Shown here piece by piece: positions 44,903 to 53,336 of a stretch of 64,000 nt of DNA. Origin of the DNA: Bacillota bacterium (GTDB lineage: Bacteria > Bacillota > UBA4882 > UBA8346); NCBI GenBank assembly GCA_029776205.1, contig JAKOTQ010000096.1, positions 133,771 to 197,770 on the forward strand, in the 5' to 3' direction. The notes under the pieces are model-generated. The model searched no databases. It worked only from the letters and a program-made list of their open reading frames with translations, and was not told the origin of the DNA. Numbering within the stretch: position 1 is the stretch's first letter; each line of letters opens with the position of its first letter. The position numbers and the translations under genes are program-made.

Positions 44903-45949
44903 TCAACAGATATTTTCAACGACATCGAGCCCCTGTTGTCGATATAAGTCAAATATCAATCCGACCCGCTCGCCACTGGTGACTCTTACCCAACATGCTG
45001 ATTGGGTTACCCGATCCACAATAACCTGCTCCCCGTTACTCAATAACAGCAAACTGCCGATGGGATACGGCGCCACCATCTTCTCCAGACACTGAACCAC
45101 TGTACTGTTGAATTTCCGATCAGCTTCCGCTTTGATCTTGTTTAAAACAACATGGGATGGCATAGCATTTTTATAAACCCGATACGAAGTCATCGCATCG
45201 TAGACATCAGCTACTGCCACGATCTTGGCAAACCGATGAATTTGGTCTCCAGTAATCCCCCGGGGATATCCGGAACCATCTTCACGTTCATGATGTTGGA
45301 AAGCCACATGGGACGAAATATAATTCATACCGATCTTCTCTTTTAAAAGTTCATATCCATCCCAGGTATGATTTTTAACCCGGTCATATTCCTCTGGTTT
45401 CAAGCTTCCCGGTTTATTCAGGATTTCGGCATCCACGAAAATCTTACCGATATCATGAAGCAAAGCGCCAATGCCCAGGTATTCCAGATCGCACCGACTC
45501 ATACCCATGGCCGATCCGATAATCAAAGCAATGGTGCATACATTGACCGAGTGGGCGTAGGTATAATTATCATATGAGCGAATATCCAACATATTGTAAA
45601 CTACATCGGTATGTCCGAAAATCTGATCCACCATCTCACGGACTACCTGTTTTATTTTATGAAGATGATTCTGACGCGCCTTCTGAAAATCTCTAACCGT
45701 TTCCGATACTACCAAACCTGCCTTTGCTTTGGTCTCCTGCTTGATGAGCTCTAAATTGACAAGTTCGCCGACATTTTCCCCAGGTTCCAAAATATACAAA
45801 TACGAATAGCGGAGCTCTCTTAATCGCCGAATATACATCGGCTTGAGCTCAACATTTGCTTGGAGTAAGATTTTGCCGTCATCATATCGGTATACCGGTT
45901 GAGCCAAACGCATTCCCGGTTGAACTGCTTCAATCGGTACAATCCTCAT
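44903..45949 (-). CDS. HD-GYP domain protein
   Basis: A short N-terminal domain (IEAVQPGMRLAQPVY), shared with the HD-GYP at 7715, precedes a complete HD-GYP domain. This has HDIGKIFVD, HHEREDGSGYPRG and ADVYDAMTSYR. A 40-residue C-terminal extension (PYPIGSLLLLSNGEQVIV) is also shared with that paralogue. The start is ATG 45947-45949 with GGAGGA about 11 nt upstream. A good sigma-D-type promoter lies just before it, so it may be part of the flagellar regulon. It is predicted to hydrolyse c-di-GMP. Confidence 0.92.
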   Translation of the reverse strand: MRIVPIEAVQPGMRLAQPVYRYDDGKILLQANVELKPMYIRRLRELRYSYLYILEPGENVGELVNLELIKQETKAKAGLVVSETVRDFQKARQNHLHKIKQVVREMVDQIFGHTDVVYNMLDIRSYDNYTYAHSVNVCTIALIIGSAMGMSRCDLEYLGIGALLHDIGKIFVDAEILNKPGSLKPEEYDRVKNHTWDGYELLKEKIGMNYISSHVAFQHHEREDGSGYPRGITGDQIHRFAKIVAVADVYDAMTSYRVYKNAMPSHVVLNKIKAEADRKFNSTVVQCLEKMVAPYPIGSLLLLSNGEQVIVDRVTQSACWVRVTSGERVGLIFDLYRQQGLDVVENIC

Positions 45950-45974
45950 CTCAAATCCAATCCTCCACTTAAGA

Positions 45975-46001
45975 TTATCGGCAAAACCGGCAAGATCTTG
46001 A
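45975..46001 (-). promoter_or_regulatory. Sigma-D (flagellar) type promoter
   Basis: The -10 GCCGATAA matches the sigma-28 consensus exactly. A TCAA (consensus TAAA) lies 15 nt upstream, the proper distance. It ends about 25 bases before the HD-GYP start. Confidence 0.6.
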
Positions 46002-46127
46002 TGAAGCAAATCAAGTACCGAAAATAAAACGGAATAAACAGGTAATACTGTGCTTGTCCATAATCTTAACCTAGAAAATGGTGAAAATCAATGATTACCT
46101 TGAAGTTTAGGGATGATACCTAATATA

Positions 46128-46260
46128 GTACTAGGTCCTATAGACTAGGCACTGGATACCAGGTACTAAGGTGCCGGGTACTGGATTCAGGAGACAGTAG
46201 TCATTAGCCAGAAGATTAAACAACCGTGCACTATGCTCTGTGTACCCAAACTGTAAACTA
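46128..46260. repeat. Dispersed word-repeat island C
   Basis: This is a shorter member of the same word family: GGATTCAGGAGACAGTAGTC at 46183-46202, then variants of GTGTACCCAAACTGTAAACT near 46240-46259 and a series of ACTAGG/ACTGG/GGTACT words. It lies between the divergent HD-GYP and aspartate kinase genes and contains no gene. Confidence 0.6.
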
Positions 46261-46288
46261 TTCGAAACCTTCTCCGAAGCAGGTTTGC

Positions 46289-46317
46289 TTGACTTTTTGG
46301 AATTTTAATTTTATCAT
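46289..46317 (+). promoter_or_regulatory. Sigma-A promoter of the aspartate kinase gene
   Basis: TTGACT (46289-46294) and TATCAT (46312-46317) have a 17-base spacer. The leader would be only about 27 nt, too short for a lysine riboswitch. Confidence 0.75.
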
Positions 46318-46350
46318 AAGACTAATTCATTTTCTCAAGGAGGACGCTTT

Positions 46351-47667
46351 ATGAGTATTAAGGTTGCTAAGTTTGGAGGTTCCTCTCTGGCCAATGCCTC
46401 CCAATTCCGAAAAGTCGAAGCAATTATCAAAGCTGATCCTGACCGCCGTTATATCATTCCTTCAGCTCCAGGAAAACGTACTGCCGAAGATCACAAAATA
46501 ACGGATTTGCTTTACTTATGCCAAGCCCACGTTGAACAGGGCATTCCCTTCGACGATGTATTCACCATTATCTCCAACCGCTATTTGGAAATCGTCAAGG
46601 AGCTGGGTTTAACCCTTGACCTCCAACCCTATTTGAACCAAATTAAAACTGATATAGCCACCGGAGCCTCCCCTGATTATGCTGCCAGCCGCGGCGAATT
46701 TCTAAACGGATTGATCTTAGCAGATTTGTTGGGCTTTACTTTCGTAGATCCTGCTGACATCATCTTCTTTGATAAAACGGGACTCCTTGACATGGAAAAG
46801 ACTCAATCCAAAGTCAGTGCTTGTCTCAACCAATATCCCTATGCAGTTATCCCGGGTTTCTACGGGACGGACAGTGAAGGGCAGATTAAAACCTTTTCCC
46901 GCGGCGGTTCCGACATTACCGGCGCGATCGTGGCCCGCGGCGTCAATGCCGATATTTATGAAAACTGGACCGATGTTTCAGGATTCCTAATGGCAGATCC
47001 CCGAATCGTTCCCAATCCGAAGCCCATTGAGAAAATCACCTACCGTGAACTTCGAGAATTGGCTTATATGGGCGCCACTGTTCTGCATGAAGAATCGATC
47101 TTCCCAGTCCGCCAGGCCGGAATTCCGATCAATATTAAAAATACCAATGCACCGGAACATCCCGGAACCTTAATTGTCCACGATGCCGATCCGGTTACTC
47201 AAACCGGAACCATCACCGGAATTGCCGGACGCAAAGATTTTACAGTCATCACCGTTGAAAAATCACTTATGAACGCCGAACTGGGATTCGGCAGAAAACT
47301 CCTGTCCATCCTTGAGGCTAACGGCATTTCTTTTGAACATATGCCCACCGGAATTGACACCCTTTCGGTGGTCATTGCCGATTCCCAATTGAAAAATAAA
47401 ACCGAAAAAATACTGGATGAAATTAAGCAACAATGCAAACCGGATGCCATCGAGATCTCACCGAATATGGCTCTGATCGCCACCGTTGGCCGGGGTATGG
47501 CCTTCACTCCTGGAATTGCCGCCAAAATCTTTAAAGCTTTGGGAGACGACGGCATCAACGTACGAATGATCGACCAGGGATCCAGCGAAATCAATATTAT
47601 CGTCGGCGTTGAAACAGCCGATTTCGAAAAAGCCGTACGTGCCATTTACAACGCATTTACCGGTTGA
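46351..47667 (+). CDS. lysC: Aspartate kinase
   Basis: Aspartokinase makes aspartyl-4-phosphate for lysine, threonine and methionine. The N-terminal KFGGSSLANA motif, the FSRGGSDITGA loop and two C-terminal ACT domains (ITVEKSLMNAELG, then VGRGMAFTPGIAAKIF) are intact over 438 residues. A strong AAGGAGGACG site precedes the ATG. It stands alone with its own promoter and terminator; no riboswitch precedes it. Feedback type cannot be judged. Confidence 0.94.
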   Translation: MSIKVAKFGGSSLANASQFRKVEAIIKADPDRRYIIPSAPGKRTAEDHKITDLLYLCQAHVEQGIPFDDVFTIISNRYLEIVKELGLTLDLQPYLNQIKTDIATGASPDYAASRGEFLNGLILADLLGFTFVDPADIIFFDKTGLLDMEKTQSKVSACLNQYPYAVIPGFYGTDSEGQIKTFSRGGSDITGAIVARGVNADIYENWTDVSGFLMADPRIVPNPKPIEKITYRELRELAYMGATVLHEESIFPVRQAGIPINIKNTNAPEHPGTLIVHDADPVTQTGTITGIAGRKDFTVITVEKSLMNAELGFGRKLLSILEANGISFEHMPTGIDTLSVVIADSQLKNKTEKILDEIKQQCKPDAIEISPNMALIATVGRGMAFTPGIAAKIFKALGDDGINVRMIDQGSSEINIIVGVETADFEKAVRAIYNAFTG

Positions 47668-47684
47668 GCAAAAACGATACAACT

Positions 47685-47710
47685 AAAAAACCCGCTTTCG
47701 CGGGTTTTTT
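47685..47710. terminator. Bidirectional terminator
   Basis: The stem AAAAAACCCGC/GCGGGTTTTTT with a TTTC loop lies between convergent lysC and the aminopeptidase gene, with T-runs in both directions. Confidence 0.9.
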
Positions 47711-47724
47711 TATTGACAAAGCTT

Positions 47725-48837
47725 TTAGATTAAATTTTCCGGATTAAGCGGTTCCAACTCCGGCAGGACGAACCGTCCGTCTTTGCGGATGAGTTTCCCG
47801 TCAAAGTAAATATCGCCGCCGCCATACTCCGGCCGTTGAATGAAAACCAGATCCCAGTGGATCGCCGACCGGTTTCCATTATCACATTCCTGATAAGCCT
47901 GCCCCGGAGTAAAGTGGATACTGCCGCTGATTTTTTCATCAAAAAGCGTATCTTTCATTGGTTTTAAAATATACGGATTAACTCCCAATGAGAATTCTCC
48001 GACAAAACGGGCTCCCTCATCAGTATCAAAGATCTGATTGATCCGCTGGGTATCATTGCTTTTCGCATCAACCAGCTTCCCATTTTCAAAGGTTAACCGG
48101 ATATTTTCAAAGGTCGTCCCTTGATATACCGCAGGCGTATTATATGTAATCACCCCATTGACCGAATCGATGATCGGAGCCGTAAAGATCTCTCCATCCG
48201 GGATATTCATCTTGCCGGCACAAGGTATGGCTGGCATTCCCTTGATCGAGAAAGTTAAATCGGTTCCTGCTCCGGTAATCCGCACCTGATCCGTCTTCTC
48301 CATCAGCTCCTTCAACGGTTGCATGGCTTTTTCCATTTTGCTGTAATCCAGTGTACATACATCAAAATAAAAATCTTCGAAAGCCTCGGTACTCATTGAA
48401 GCTGATTGAGCCATGGATGGCGTCGGATACCGCATGATACACCACTTGGTATGATTCACCCGCTGGTCTAATACAGGCCGCATATAATATTTCATATATG
48501 CTTGCTGCTGTTCCGCCGGGACATCGGCTGTCTCATTGGAGTTGTCAGCTGCCCGGATTCCGATATATGCCGCCATTTCTTTCATTTGGACCAGTTCATA
48601 TTCAGCCTGGCGTTCCAATTGCTCCCGAGTAGCTTCCAGCATCAGCTGCCGGTCCAATTGTTTATTTCGGACCAGGACAAAAGGAACTCCCTTAGCCCGG
48701 TAAGCCTCACGAACAACCGCCAATGCCAACGGAATCCCTGAATCGATCACTTCGATTAAAATCTTCTCTCCCGGCTGTAGTTCAACCGAGTAATTGATCA
48801 GGCCATGGGCCATCTTATCCAAACGCGGATCCTTCAT
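47725..48837 (-). CDS. Aminopeptidase, M29 family
   Basis: This thermophilic-type metallo-aminopeptidase (AmpS/PepS family) of 370 residues has the conserved metal-binding segments VGEFSLGVNP, GSIHFTPGQAY and HWDLVF, the last two giving the His/Asp ligands. It trims N-terminal residues from peptides in the cytoplasm. It stands alone between lysC and the divergent reoY. Confidence 0.92.
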   Translation of the reverse strand: MKDPRLDKMAHGLINYSVELQPGEKILIEVIDSGIPLALAVVREAYRAKGVPFVLVRNKQLDRQLMLEATREQLERQAEYELVQMKEMAAYIGIRAADNSNETADVPAEQQQAYMKYYMRPVLDQRVNHTKWCIMRYPTPSMAQSASMSTEAFEDFYFDVCTLDYSKMEKAMQPLKELMEKTDQVRITGAGTDLTFSIKGMPAIPCAGKMNIPDGEIFTAPIIDSVNGVITYNTPAVYQGTTFENIRLTFENGKLVDAKSNDTQRINQIFDTDEGARFVGEFSLGVNPYILKPMKDTLFDEKISGSIHFTPGQAYQECDNGNRSAIHWDLVFIQRPEYGGGDIYFDGKLIRKDGRFVLPELEPLNPENLI

Positions 48838-48987
48838 TTCAAATCATCCTTTCATGAGTTAGACTCGTAATTTTCCTATCTTTACATGCGATGGACGTAC
48901 ATTGAAATGTTAAAATTTGTCTCTTGGTATTTCAAGATTTTCATCCGAATAATATGGTAATAAATCATCATGAGTGAGAGGTTATCG

Positions 48988-49530
48988 ATGACCAGAAAAA
49001 CCGTCAGTTCATGGGCTAAAAGAAACTTCCTGCATTGGTTTATTGAAAATTACCCTTTCGATTCCGAGGGTTCTAAGCAACTCCTCTTGCTTCTTGCCGA
49101 CAATGAAGAATATCTTTCCCGCATCCATCTGGTCATGGACGGATCCTACCTCCGTCCGTTATTGGTCATTTCCACCACGGGAACCGGCATGCCGCCCTTT
49201 ATATTGAAAACATTCAACAGCACCGTAACAGACCCAGAGATGATCATCGCTCGCCTTCAGCTATTAAAAGAATCTCCATTATATTTAACTCTATACTTTC
49301 CGGACCGGCTTAGCTGCGAATCTTTCCATACCGTCATTGAAGAATCGCCTGTCACACTGGAGTCTACCCTCGGTCAGCAGATTTTAATCGACTTTGAATT
49401 GTCGTTATGGACTGAAGCATTCAAACGGGAAATGGAAATGAATGCATTGATGGTCCAAATCAATGAAGCCTTAGACAGCCGAAATAAACGAAAATTTTTG
49501 CGCCTGGCCCGAAAGTACAACAAACTCTAA
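48988..49530 (+). CDS. reoY: ReoY/YpiB family (UPF0302) protein
   Basis: The pattern KRNFLHWFIENY at the N-terminus, an ISTTGTGMPPF strand, a middle LYLTLYFPDRL strand and a C-terminal IDEAL-type helix (VQINEALDSRNKRKFLRLA) fits the YpiB/UPF0302 family. In Listeria, ReoY (YpiB homologue) works with ReoM and ClpCP to degrade MurA. The start is placed at ATG 48988, which has GAGAGG at 7 nt; an ATG six codons earlier has no ribosome site. This gives 180 residues. The match is by motif memory, so moderate certainty. A HAD gene lies convergent two bases after its stop. Confidence 0.72.
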   Translation: MTRKTVSSWAKRNFLHWFIENYPFDSEGSKQLLLLLADNEEYLSRIHLVMDGSYLRPLLVISTTGTGMPPFILKTFNSTVTDPEMIIARLQLLKESPLYLTLYFPDRLSCESFHTVIEESPVTLESTLGQQILIDFELSLWTEAFKREMEMNALMVQINEALDSRNKRKFLRLARKYNKL

Positions 49531-49531
49531 T

Positions 49532-50179
49532 CTAAGCCGAAAGCCGCGCCTGATGGATCTTCTCCAAACATTGGGGTAAATCGTAAATTTGATTAATGGC
49601 CCACGTTGCTTCCTGCGGCGAATCGGTCAACCATATCGCTGTCATGCCGACTGCTTCAGCTCCCACAATATTAGGCCGACTATCATCGACAAAAATGCAT
49701 TCCTCGCCGCTGGCCCGTAAATGGGCGAGAACCTTTCGATAACTGTCCGGGTTAGGTTTTCCAAAATAATTGCAGAACCGAATATCATAAATCGCCTCAA
49801 CAAGCCGGTCAATCCCAAGAACCTTCAACACTCTTTCAACATATTCCCGCGGACTGTTGCTAAATACTATTTTTGGCAATTCGATAGCCCGTAATGTCTG
49901 TTCCAGACGATCATCGGCACCAATATAACGGCTGACATCCAGGTCATAAGTCATACGGATATATTCTTCCGGATCCGTTCCATGATGGACAATCATTCCG
50001 CTTAACGTCGTCCCATATTCCTTCCAATACTGCTGCCGCACTACTGCTAACTTTTGCAATTCCCATCCAAGTTTCATCTGAATATACTTATCGATTTTCC
50101 CATCAACTGCAGGCAGTAACCCTGAACTTTTGGGATATAACGTATTATCCAAATCAAGAATCAAATAACGAAAGGCCAA
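49532..50179 (-). CDS. HAD-family hydrolase, pyrimidine 5'-nucleotidase type
   Basis: The HAD motifs are DLDNTLYP (nucleophile Asp10), FSNSP (motif II), KPNPDSY (motif III) and FVDDSRPNI (motif IV). DLDNTLY and the all-helical cap resemble SDT1-like pyrimidine 5'-nucleotidases. It has 215 residues. It lies 3 bases after ogt on the same strand, so the two probably form an operon concerned with nucleotide or DNA housekeeping. Confidence 0.85.
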   Translation of the reverse strand: MAFRYLILDLDNTLYPKSSGLLPAVDGKIDKYIQMKLGWELQKLAVVRQQYWKEYGTTLSGMIVHHGTDPEEYIRMTYDLDVSRYIGADDRLEQTLRAIELPKIVFSNSPREYVERVLKVLGIDRLVEAIYDIRFCNYFGKPNPDSYRKVLAHLRASGEECIFVDDSRPNIVGAEAVGMTAIWLTDSPQEATWAINQIYDLPQCLEKIHQARLSA

Positions 50180-50182
50180 TAG

Positions 50183-50662
50183 TTACCTCCTTAAATTATT
50201 TGTCGTTTCGGCTTCCAGCCCAAGCAACGCTTTTTTTAAGGAAAGTCCGCCGGCATACCCTCCCAAGCTTCCACTCTCCCGAATCACCCGGTGACAGGGA
50301 ATAATGATCGGAATCGGATTACGATGAAGCGCATTTCCTACCGCCCGGGCAGAACCGGGACAACCGATAGTTTCAGCAAGACGACGATAAGACCACGTCT
50401 CACCATACGGTATTTGCAGCAGTTTTTCCCAAACATTCTGTTGAAAACCAGTTCCTTGATATACCAAGGGGATTGAAAACATGGTTAATTTCTTTTCAAA
50501 ATAATACCGTAGTTGGATGACTGCGTCAAACGGATCCTTTGGAAATTTATCATCAAGAACATCCATCTGAATAGTCCCTGGTAAATGCAACGCAGTAACC
50601 CCTTTTTCATTCCATCCCAAATATCCCCATCCCCATGGTGTTTCAAACCTCGTTAAAAACAT
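50183..50662 (-). CDS. ogt: Methylated-DNA--[protein]-cysteine S-methyltransferase
   Basis: This suicide enzyme removes O6-alkyl groups from guanine. The active-site motif PCHRVI, the helix-turn-helix IPYGETWSYRRLAETIG and GGYAGGLSLKKALL are intact. It has 159 residues without an Ada N-terminal domain. An HAD hydrolase gene follows almost directly. Confidence 0.95.
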   Translation of the reverse strand: MFLTRFETPWGWGYLGWNEKGVTALHLPGTIQMDVLDDKFPKDPFDAVIQLRYYFEKKLTMFSIPLVYQGTGFQQNVWEKLLQIPYGETWSYRRLAETIGCPGSARAVGNALHRNPIPIIIPCHRVIRESGSLGGYAGGLSLKKALLGLEAETTNNLRR

Positions 50663-50855
50663 ATCAGCATCCCCTGTTCCGACAATTTGGACTTATTCGG
50701 GTAAAATCCTTTAAATCCCGTTAATAGACTGGACGTCCGGTCAAATTCGCCGAATAATATTATTTTTTAACAGATTTTCCTTTTCTTTACTATTTTGGAG
50801 GATTATATATTTTTATAGAGAATAATTAAAATAAAAACAAACGGAGGGGATTTAG

Positions 50856-51188
50856 GTGGCTTTTATAAAATATCAGAGAGAAAGAACGAAAAAAGGAATT
50901 TCTTCCAAAACAATTGGAATCAACAATAAAGGGCGTTTCGCCTTTTACAAGCCGGTTGTTGAGAAATTTATCGGCGATTGTAAATATGTTGAATTATACT
51001 TTGACCCGGAAACTAAGAAAATCGGGATCCTTCCCATTCAAAACGAATCCTTTGATTCATTTAAAATCCAAGGCAAAACCACTAAAATGGTAATTGCCAA
51101 AAAGTTTTTAAACCGTTTTAAAATTCCGGTAGAAGACCGTCGCTACGAGTTTTCCGAAGAAGGCGGCATGCTCGTCATCCAGCTTTAA
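50856..51188 (+). CDS. Small protein of unknown function
   Basis: I do not recognise it. The 110-residue, Lys-rich protein seems alpha/beta with a beta-rich end (YELYFDPETKKIGILPI-like strands, then EGGMLVIQL). Lys-rich basic segments at the N-terminus could contact nucleic acid. It starts at GTG 50856 behind a strong GGAGGGG site 6 nt upstream and ends at a shared terminator. No membrane helix or Cys motif is present. Confidence 0.7.
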   Translation: MAFIKYQRERTKKGISSKTIGINNKGRFAFYKPVVEKFIGDCKYVELYFDPETKKIGILPIQNESFDSFKIQGKTTKMVIAKKFLNRFKIPVEDRRYEFSEEGGMLVIQL

Positions 51189-51201
51189 TCTTTTTTATCT
51201 A

Positions 51202-51228
51202 AAAGCCAAAGAATGGATCTTTGGCTTT
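51202..51228. terminator. Bidirectional terminator
   Basis: A perfect 10-bp stem AAAGCCAAAG/CTTTGGCTTT with a 7-nt loop sits between convergent genes, with T-rich tracts on both sides. Its right edge touches the murC stop codon. Confidence 0.85.
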
Positions 51229-52589
51229 CAATTTTTAATGGACTGAAGCAGACGTTCCCCGACTTTCCAGATATCCCCGGCACCCATCGTAATCAAAAGA
51301 TCACCAGGCTTCAAATTTTCCCGCAAATGATCATAAATTGTATCAAAATCTCCTAAATAACGGACATCGGAATGATATTTCCGGGCTTCAGCAGCCAAAT
51401 CAGCACTGGAAATATCTTTGGGGTCAACCTCCCGGGCAGCATAGATATCCGCCAAAACGACAATATCCGCATCATTGAAGGCCCGGGCAAATTCATGCAG
51501 CAGATACTTGGTGCGACTAAAAAGATGAGGTTGAAAAGCGCACCAGATTCGCCCTTTAAAAGCCCGGCGGGCTGCATCCAATGTTAAACGAACTGCGGCC
51601 GGATGATGGGCATAATCATCCACCACCACAATCCCATTATATTCGCCTTTAATCTCAAAACGTTTCTTAACTCCGGTAAATTCCGCCAAAGTTTTCAAAG
51701 CCACCGGTAAACTGACGCCCAACTCAGTCCCGATGGTCAATGCACCCAACGCATTTTGCAGATTATGTTTTCCCGGGACTTTCAAAACCAATTCGCCCTG
51801 AGGTTTTCCTTTATACAGAAGTTCTGCACCGATACCAAGAGGGCTTACAGGATGAAGACCGCGGACGCTCCAGTCAAAATGATCTTGATAACCAAAAGTT
51901 AACGTTTTCCCGGAATAATGTTTGGCTAGCTCTAATGCATGAGAATCATCGCCCCACACTGCCAACATACCGTCAGCAGGAAGCAGATCGACAAAATCAC
52001 GAAAAGTCTTGACCACATCCTCCAAGGACGGAAAACAATCGGGATGATCCCAGTCAATATTGGTGATCAATTCAATCTTAGGCCGAAATTTCAAAAAGGA
52101 TTTTTTAAACTCACAGGCCTCCACCACCATATACGGAGAATTTCCAGTACGATGATTGCCACCCAAAGCACTGAGTTCACCACCGATAAATACCGTCGGA
52201 TCCAACCCGCCTTCGATCAACACCATTGACGTCATGGCCGTCGTCGTCGTTTTTCCATGGGTTCCGGCAATGGCTATCCCCTGACCGACCTCATCCATCA
52301 GCCGCCCCAACAGTTCAGCGCCTTCCATGGTCGGAATCCCGAGACGCTCCGCTTCTAAAACTTCCGGATTTTCATTGCCGACCGCATTGGTGTAAACCAC
52401 CAAATCTGCCCCTTTTACATTGTCAGGAGAATGGCCAATACTGATCGAAATCCCTCGTTTTCGCAAACTTTCGATCTCCCGCGAATCCTGCCAATCAGAT
52501 CCGGAAATACGATAACCGCGATCATGATATAATTTTGCCAAACCCCTCAAACGGGCTCCGCCAATTCCAACAAAGTGGAAATGTTTCAT
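51228..52589 (-). CDS. murC: UDP-N-acetylmuramate--L-alanine ligase
   Basis: MurC adds the first amino acid of the peptidoglycan stem. The ATP-binding motif GTHGKTTTTAM and the C-terminal segments DDYAHHPAAVRLTL and FQPHLFSRTK are present over 453 residues. The usual GIGGxGMSGLA N-terminal motif reads GIGGARLRGLA. It is a solitary gene, outside any dcw cluster, which is common in Firmicutes. The alternative Mpl recycling ligase is less likely from the overall length and motifs. Confidence 0.93.
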   Translation of the reverse strand: MKHFHFVGIGGARLRGLAKLYHDRGYRISGSDWQDSREIESLRKRGISISIGHSPDNVKGADLVVYTNAVGNENPEVLEAERLGIPTMEGAELLGRLMDEVGQGIAIAGTHGKTTTTAMTSMVLIEGGLDPTVFIGGELSALGGNHRTGNSPYMVVEACEFKKSFLKFRPKIELITNIDWDHPDCFPSLEDVVKTFRDFVDLLPADGMLAVWGDDSHALELAKHYSGKTLTFGYQDHFDWSVRGLHPVSPLGIGAELLYKGKPQGELVLKVPGKHNLQNALGALTIGTELGVSLPVALKTLAEFTGVKKRFEIKGEYNGIVVVDDYAHHPAAVRLTLDAARRAFKGRIWCAFQPHLFSRTKYLLHEFARAFNDADIVVLADIYAAREVDPKDISSADLAAEARKYHSDVRYLGDFDTIYDHLRENLKPGDLLITMGAGDIWKVGERLLQSIKN

Positions 52590-52800
52590 GACGTCAAGGC
52601 TCTCCCCTCAATAATAATATCAATATATTATAACATATTTACAACCCGCGAAAAACAGCATATTCCTTAATTATCCAATCATCAATATCTTACCCGTAAA
52701 TGTCCCATCTTAGGCAGATTATTCCCTATTCAAACCTTTATTTTCCTGACGCTTTACCCCTAATCAGACAATACTATACCTAAAGGGGGGTGAAACGGCA

Positions 52801-52989
52801 TTGGGTCGTCGCGGCAGTATTGTTTCCGATGAAGTTAAATACGAAATCGCCAAAGAATTGGGTTTTGCCGATCGTATCCAAGTGCAAAACGGTAATTATG
52901 ATTTCAGCAACATCACCACCCGGGAGTCCGGGCTCATCGTCCGCCGATTAATTGAAAAAGCGGAAGAGCTGATGACTCAGCAAGGTTAG
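52801..52989 (+). CDS. Small acid-soluble spore protein, alpha/beta type
   Basis: This 62-residue DNA-binding spore protein has the family core VKYEIAKELGFADRI near the N-terminus and ITTRESGLIVRRLIEKAEE at the C-terminus. It coats and protects DNA in the forespore. The start is TTG, chosen because AAAGGGGGG lies 7 nt upstream and the protein begins MGRRGSIVSD. It resembles the SspF-like branch. It is direct evidence that the organism makes endospores. Forespore sigma-G control is expected, but I could not place a confident promoter. Confidence 0.93.
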   Translation: MGRRGSIVSDEVKYEIAKELGFADRIQVQNGNYDFSNITTRESGLIVRRLIEKAEELMTQQG

Positions 52990-53006
52990 GGGCTCACCCT
53001 AACCTT
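52982..53006 (+). terminator. Hairpin after the spore-protein gene
   Basis: A perfect 10-bp stem AAGGTTAGGG/CCCTAACCTT with a 5-nt loop overlaps the stop codon. The T-tract after it is poor, so termination may be weak. Confidence 0.55.
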
Positions 53007-53046
53007 CTCACCTTTATGCCATCTCCGGCATAGAATGTACCATCAA

Positions 53047-53238
53047 AAAAGTTTGGACGTTTTGCCCGCCGGTGACCAAACTGGCATTTGAGCACCTCCT
53101 TCGCTCCGTCCTCTTTTGGTGTTCAATCAAGTCTGGAGAAAGGAGACGCTTACAACTCACTGCTTACCTATACTGACCCAAGTATTGGTAAAAACGACCT
53201 GACGATATTCAAGCCGATTCCATCGGCTTTTCTTTTTT
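53047..53238 (+). ncRNA. Candidate structured small RNA or leader ending in a terminator
   Basis: Four helices follow one another on the plus strand: AGTTTGG/CCAAACT (53050-53082), TTGAGCACC/GGTGTTCAA (53088-53126), TACCTATACT/AGTATTGGTA with one mismatch (53165-53190) and a terminator stem AAGCCGAT/ATCGGCTT plus T-run (53211-53238). The second helix carries a pyrimidine-rich 21-nt loop. CACCTCCTT spans its edge and is complementary to Shine-Dalgarno sequences. The terminator has no coding gene of its own upstream apart from the spore protein. It may be an independent RNA or an attenuated leader of the beta-barrel gene. No known family is recognised. Confidence 0.45.
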
Positions 53239-53336
53239 GCCACAATTGGAAAAATGTTAAAAACCCATTTTAGCAGGTATTTTGTTTCTTGTAACAGAAA
53301 TAAACCGGTAATCTTTTATTAAAACCGGAGGGTGCT

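Noticed and set aside
40640-46260. CRISPR array suspected from recurring words
   Set aside because: Words are irregularly spaced, vary in sequence, and there are no uniform spacers or cas genes.
46010-46350. Lysine riboswitch before aspartate kinase
   Set aside because: A good promoter leaves only about a 27-nt leader, and the preceding sequence is the repeat island.
52990-53087. Readthrough of the UGA at the end of the micro-ORF as selenocysteine or tryptophan
   Set aside because: The extended frame shows no family resemblance, and no SECIS-like hairpin was identified; nothing supports recoding.
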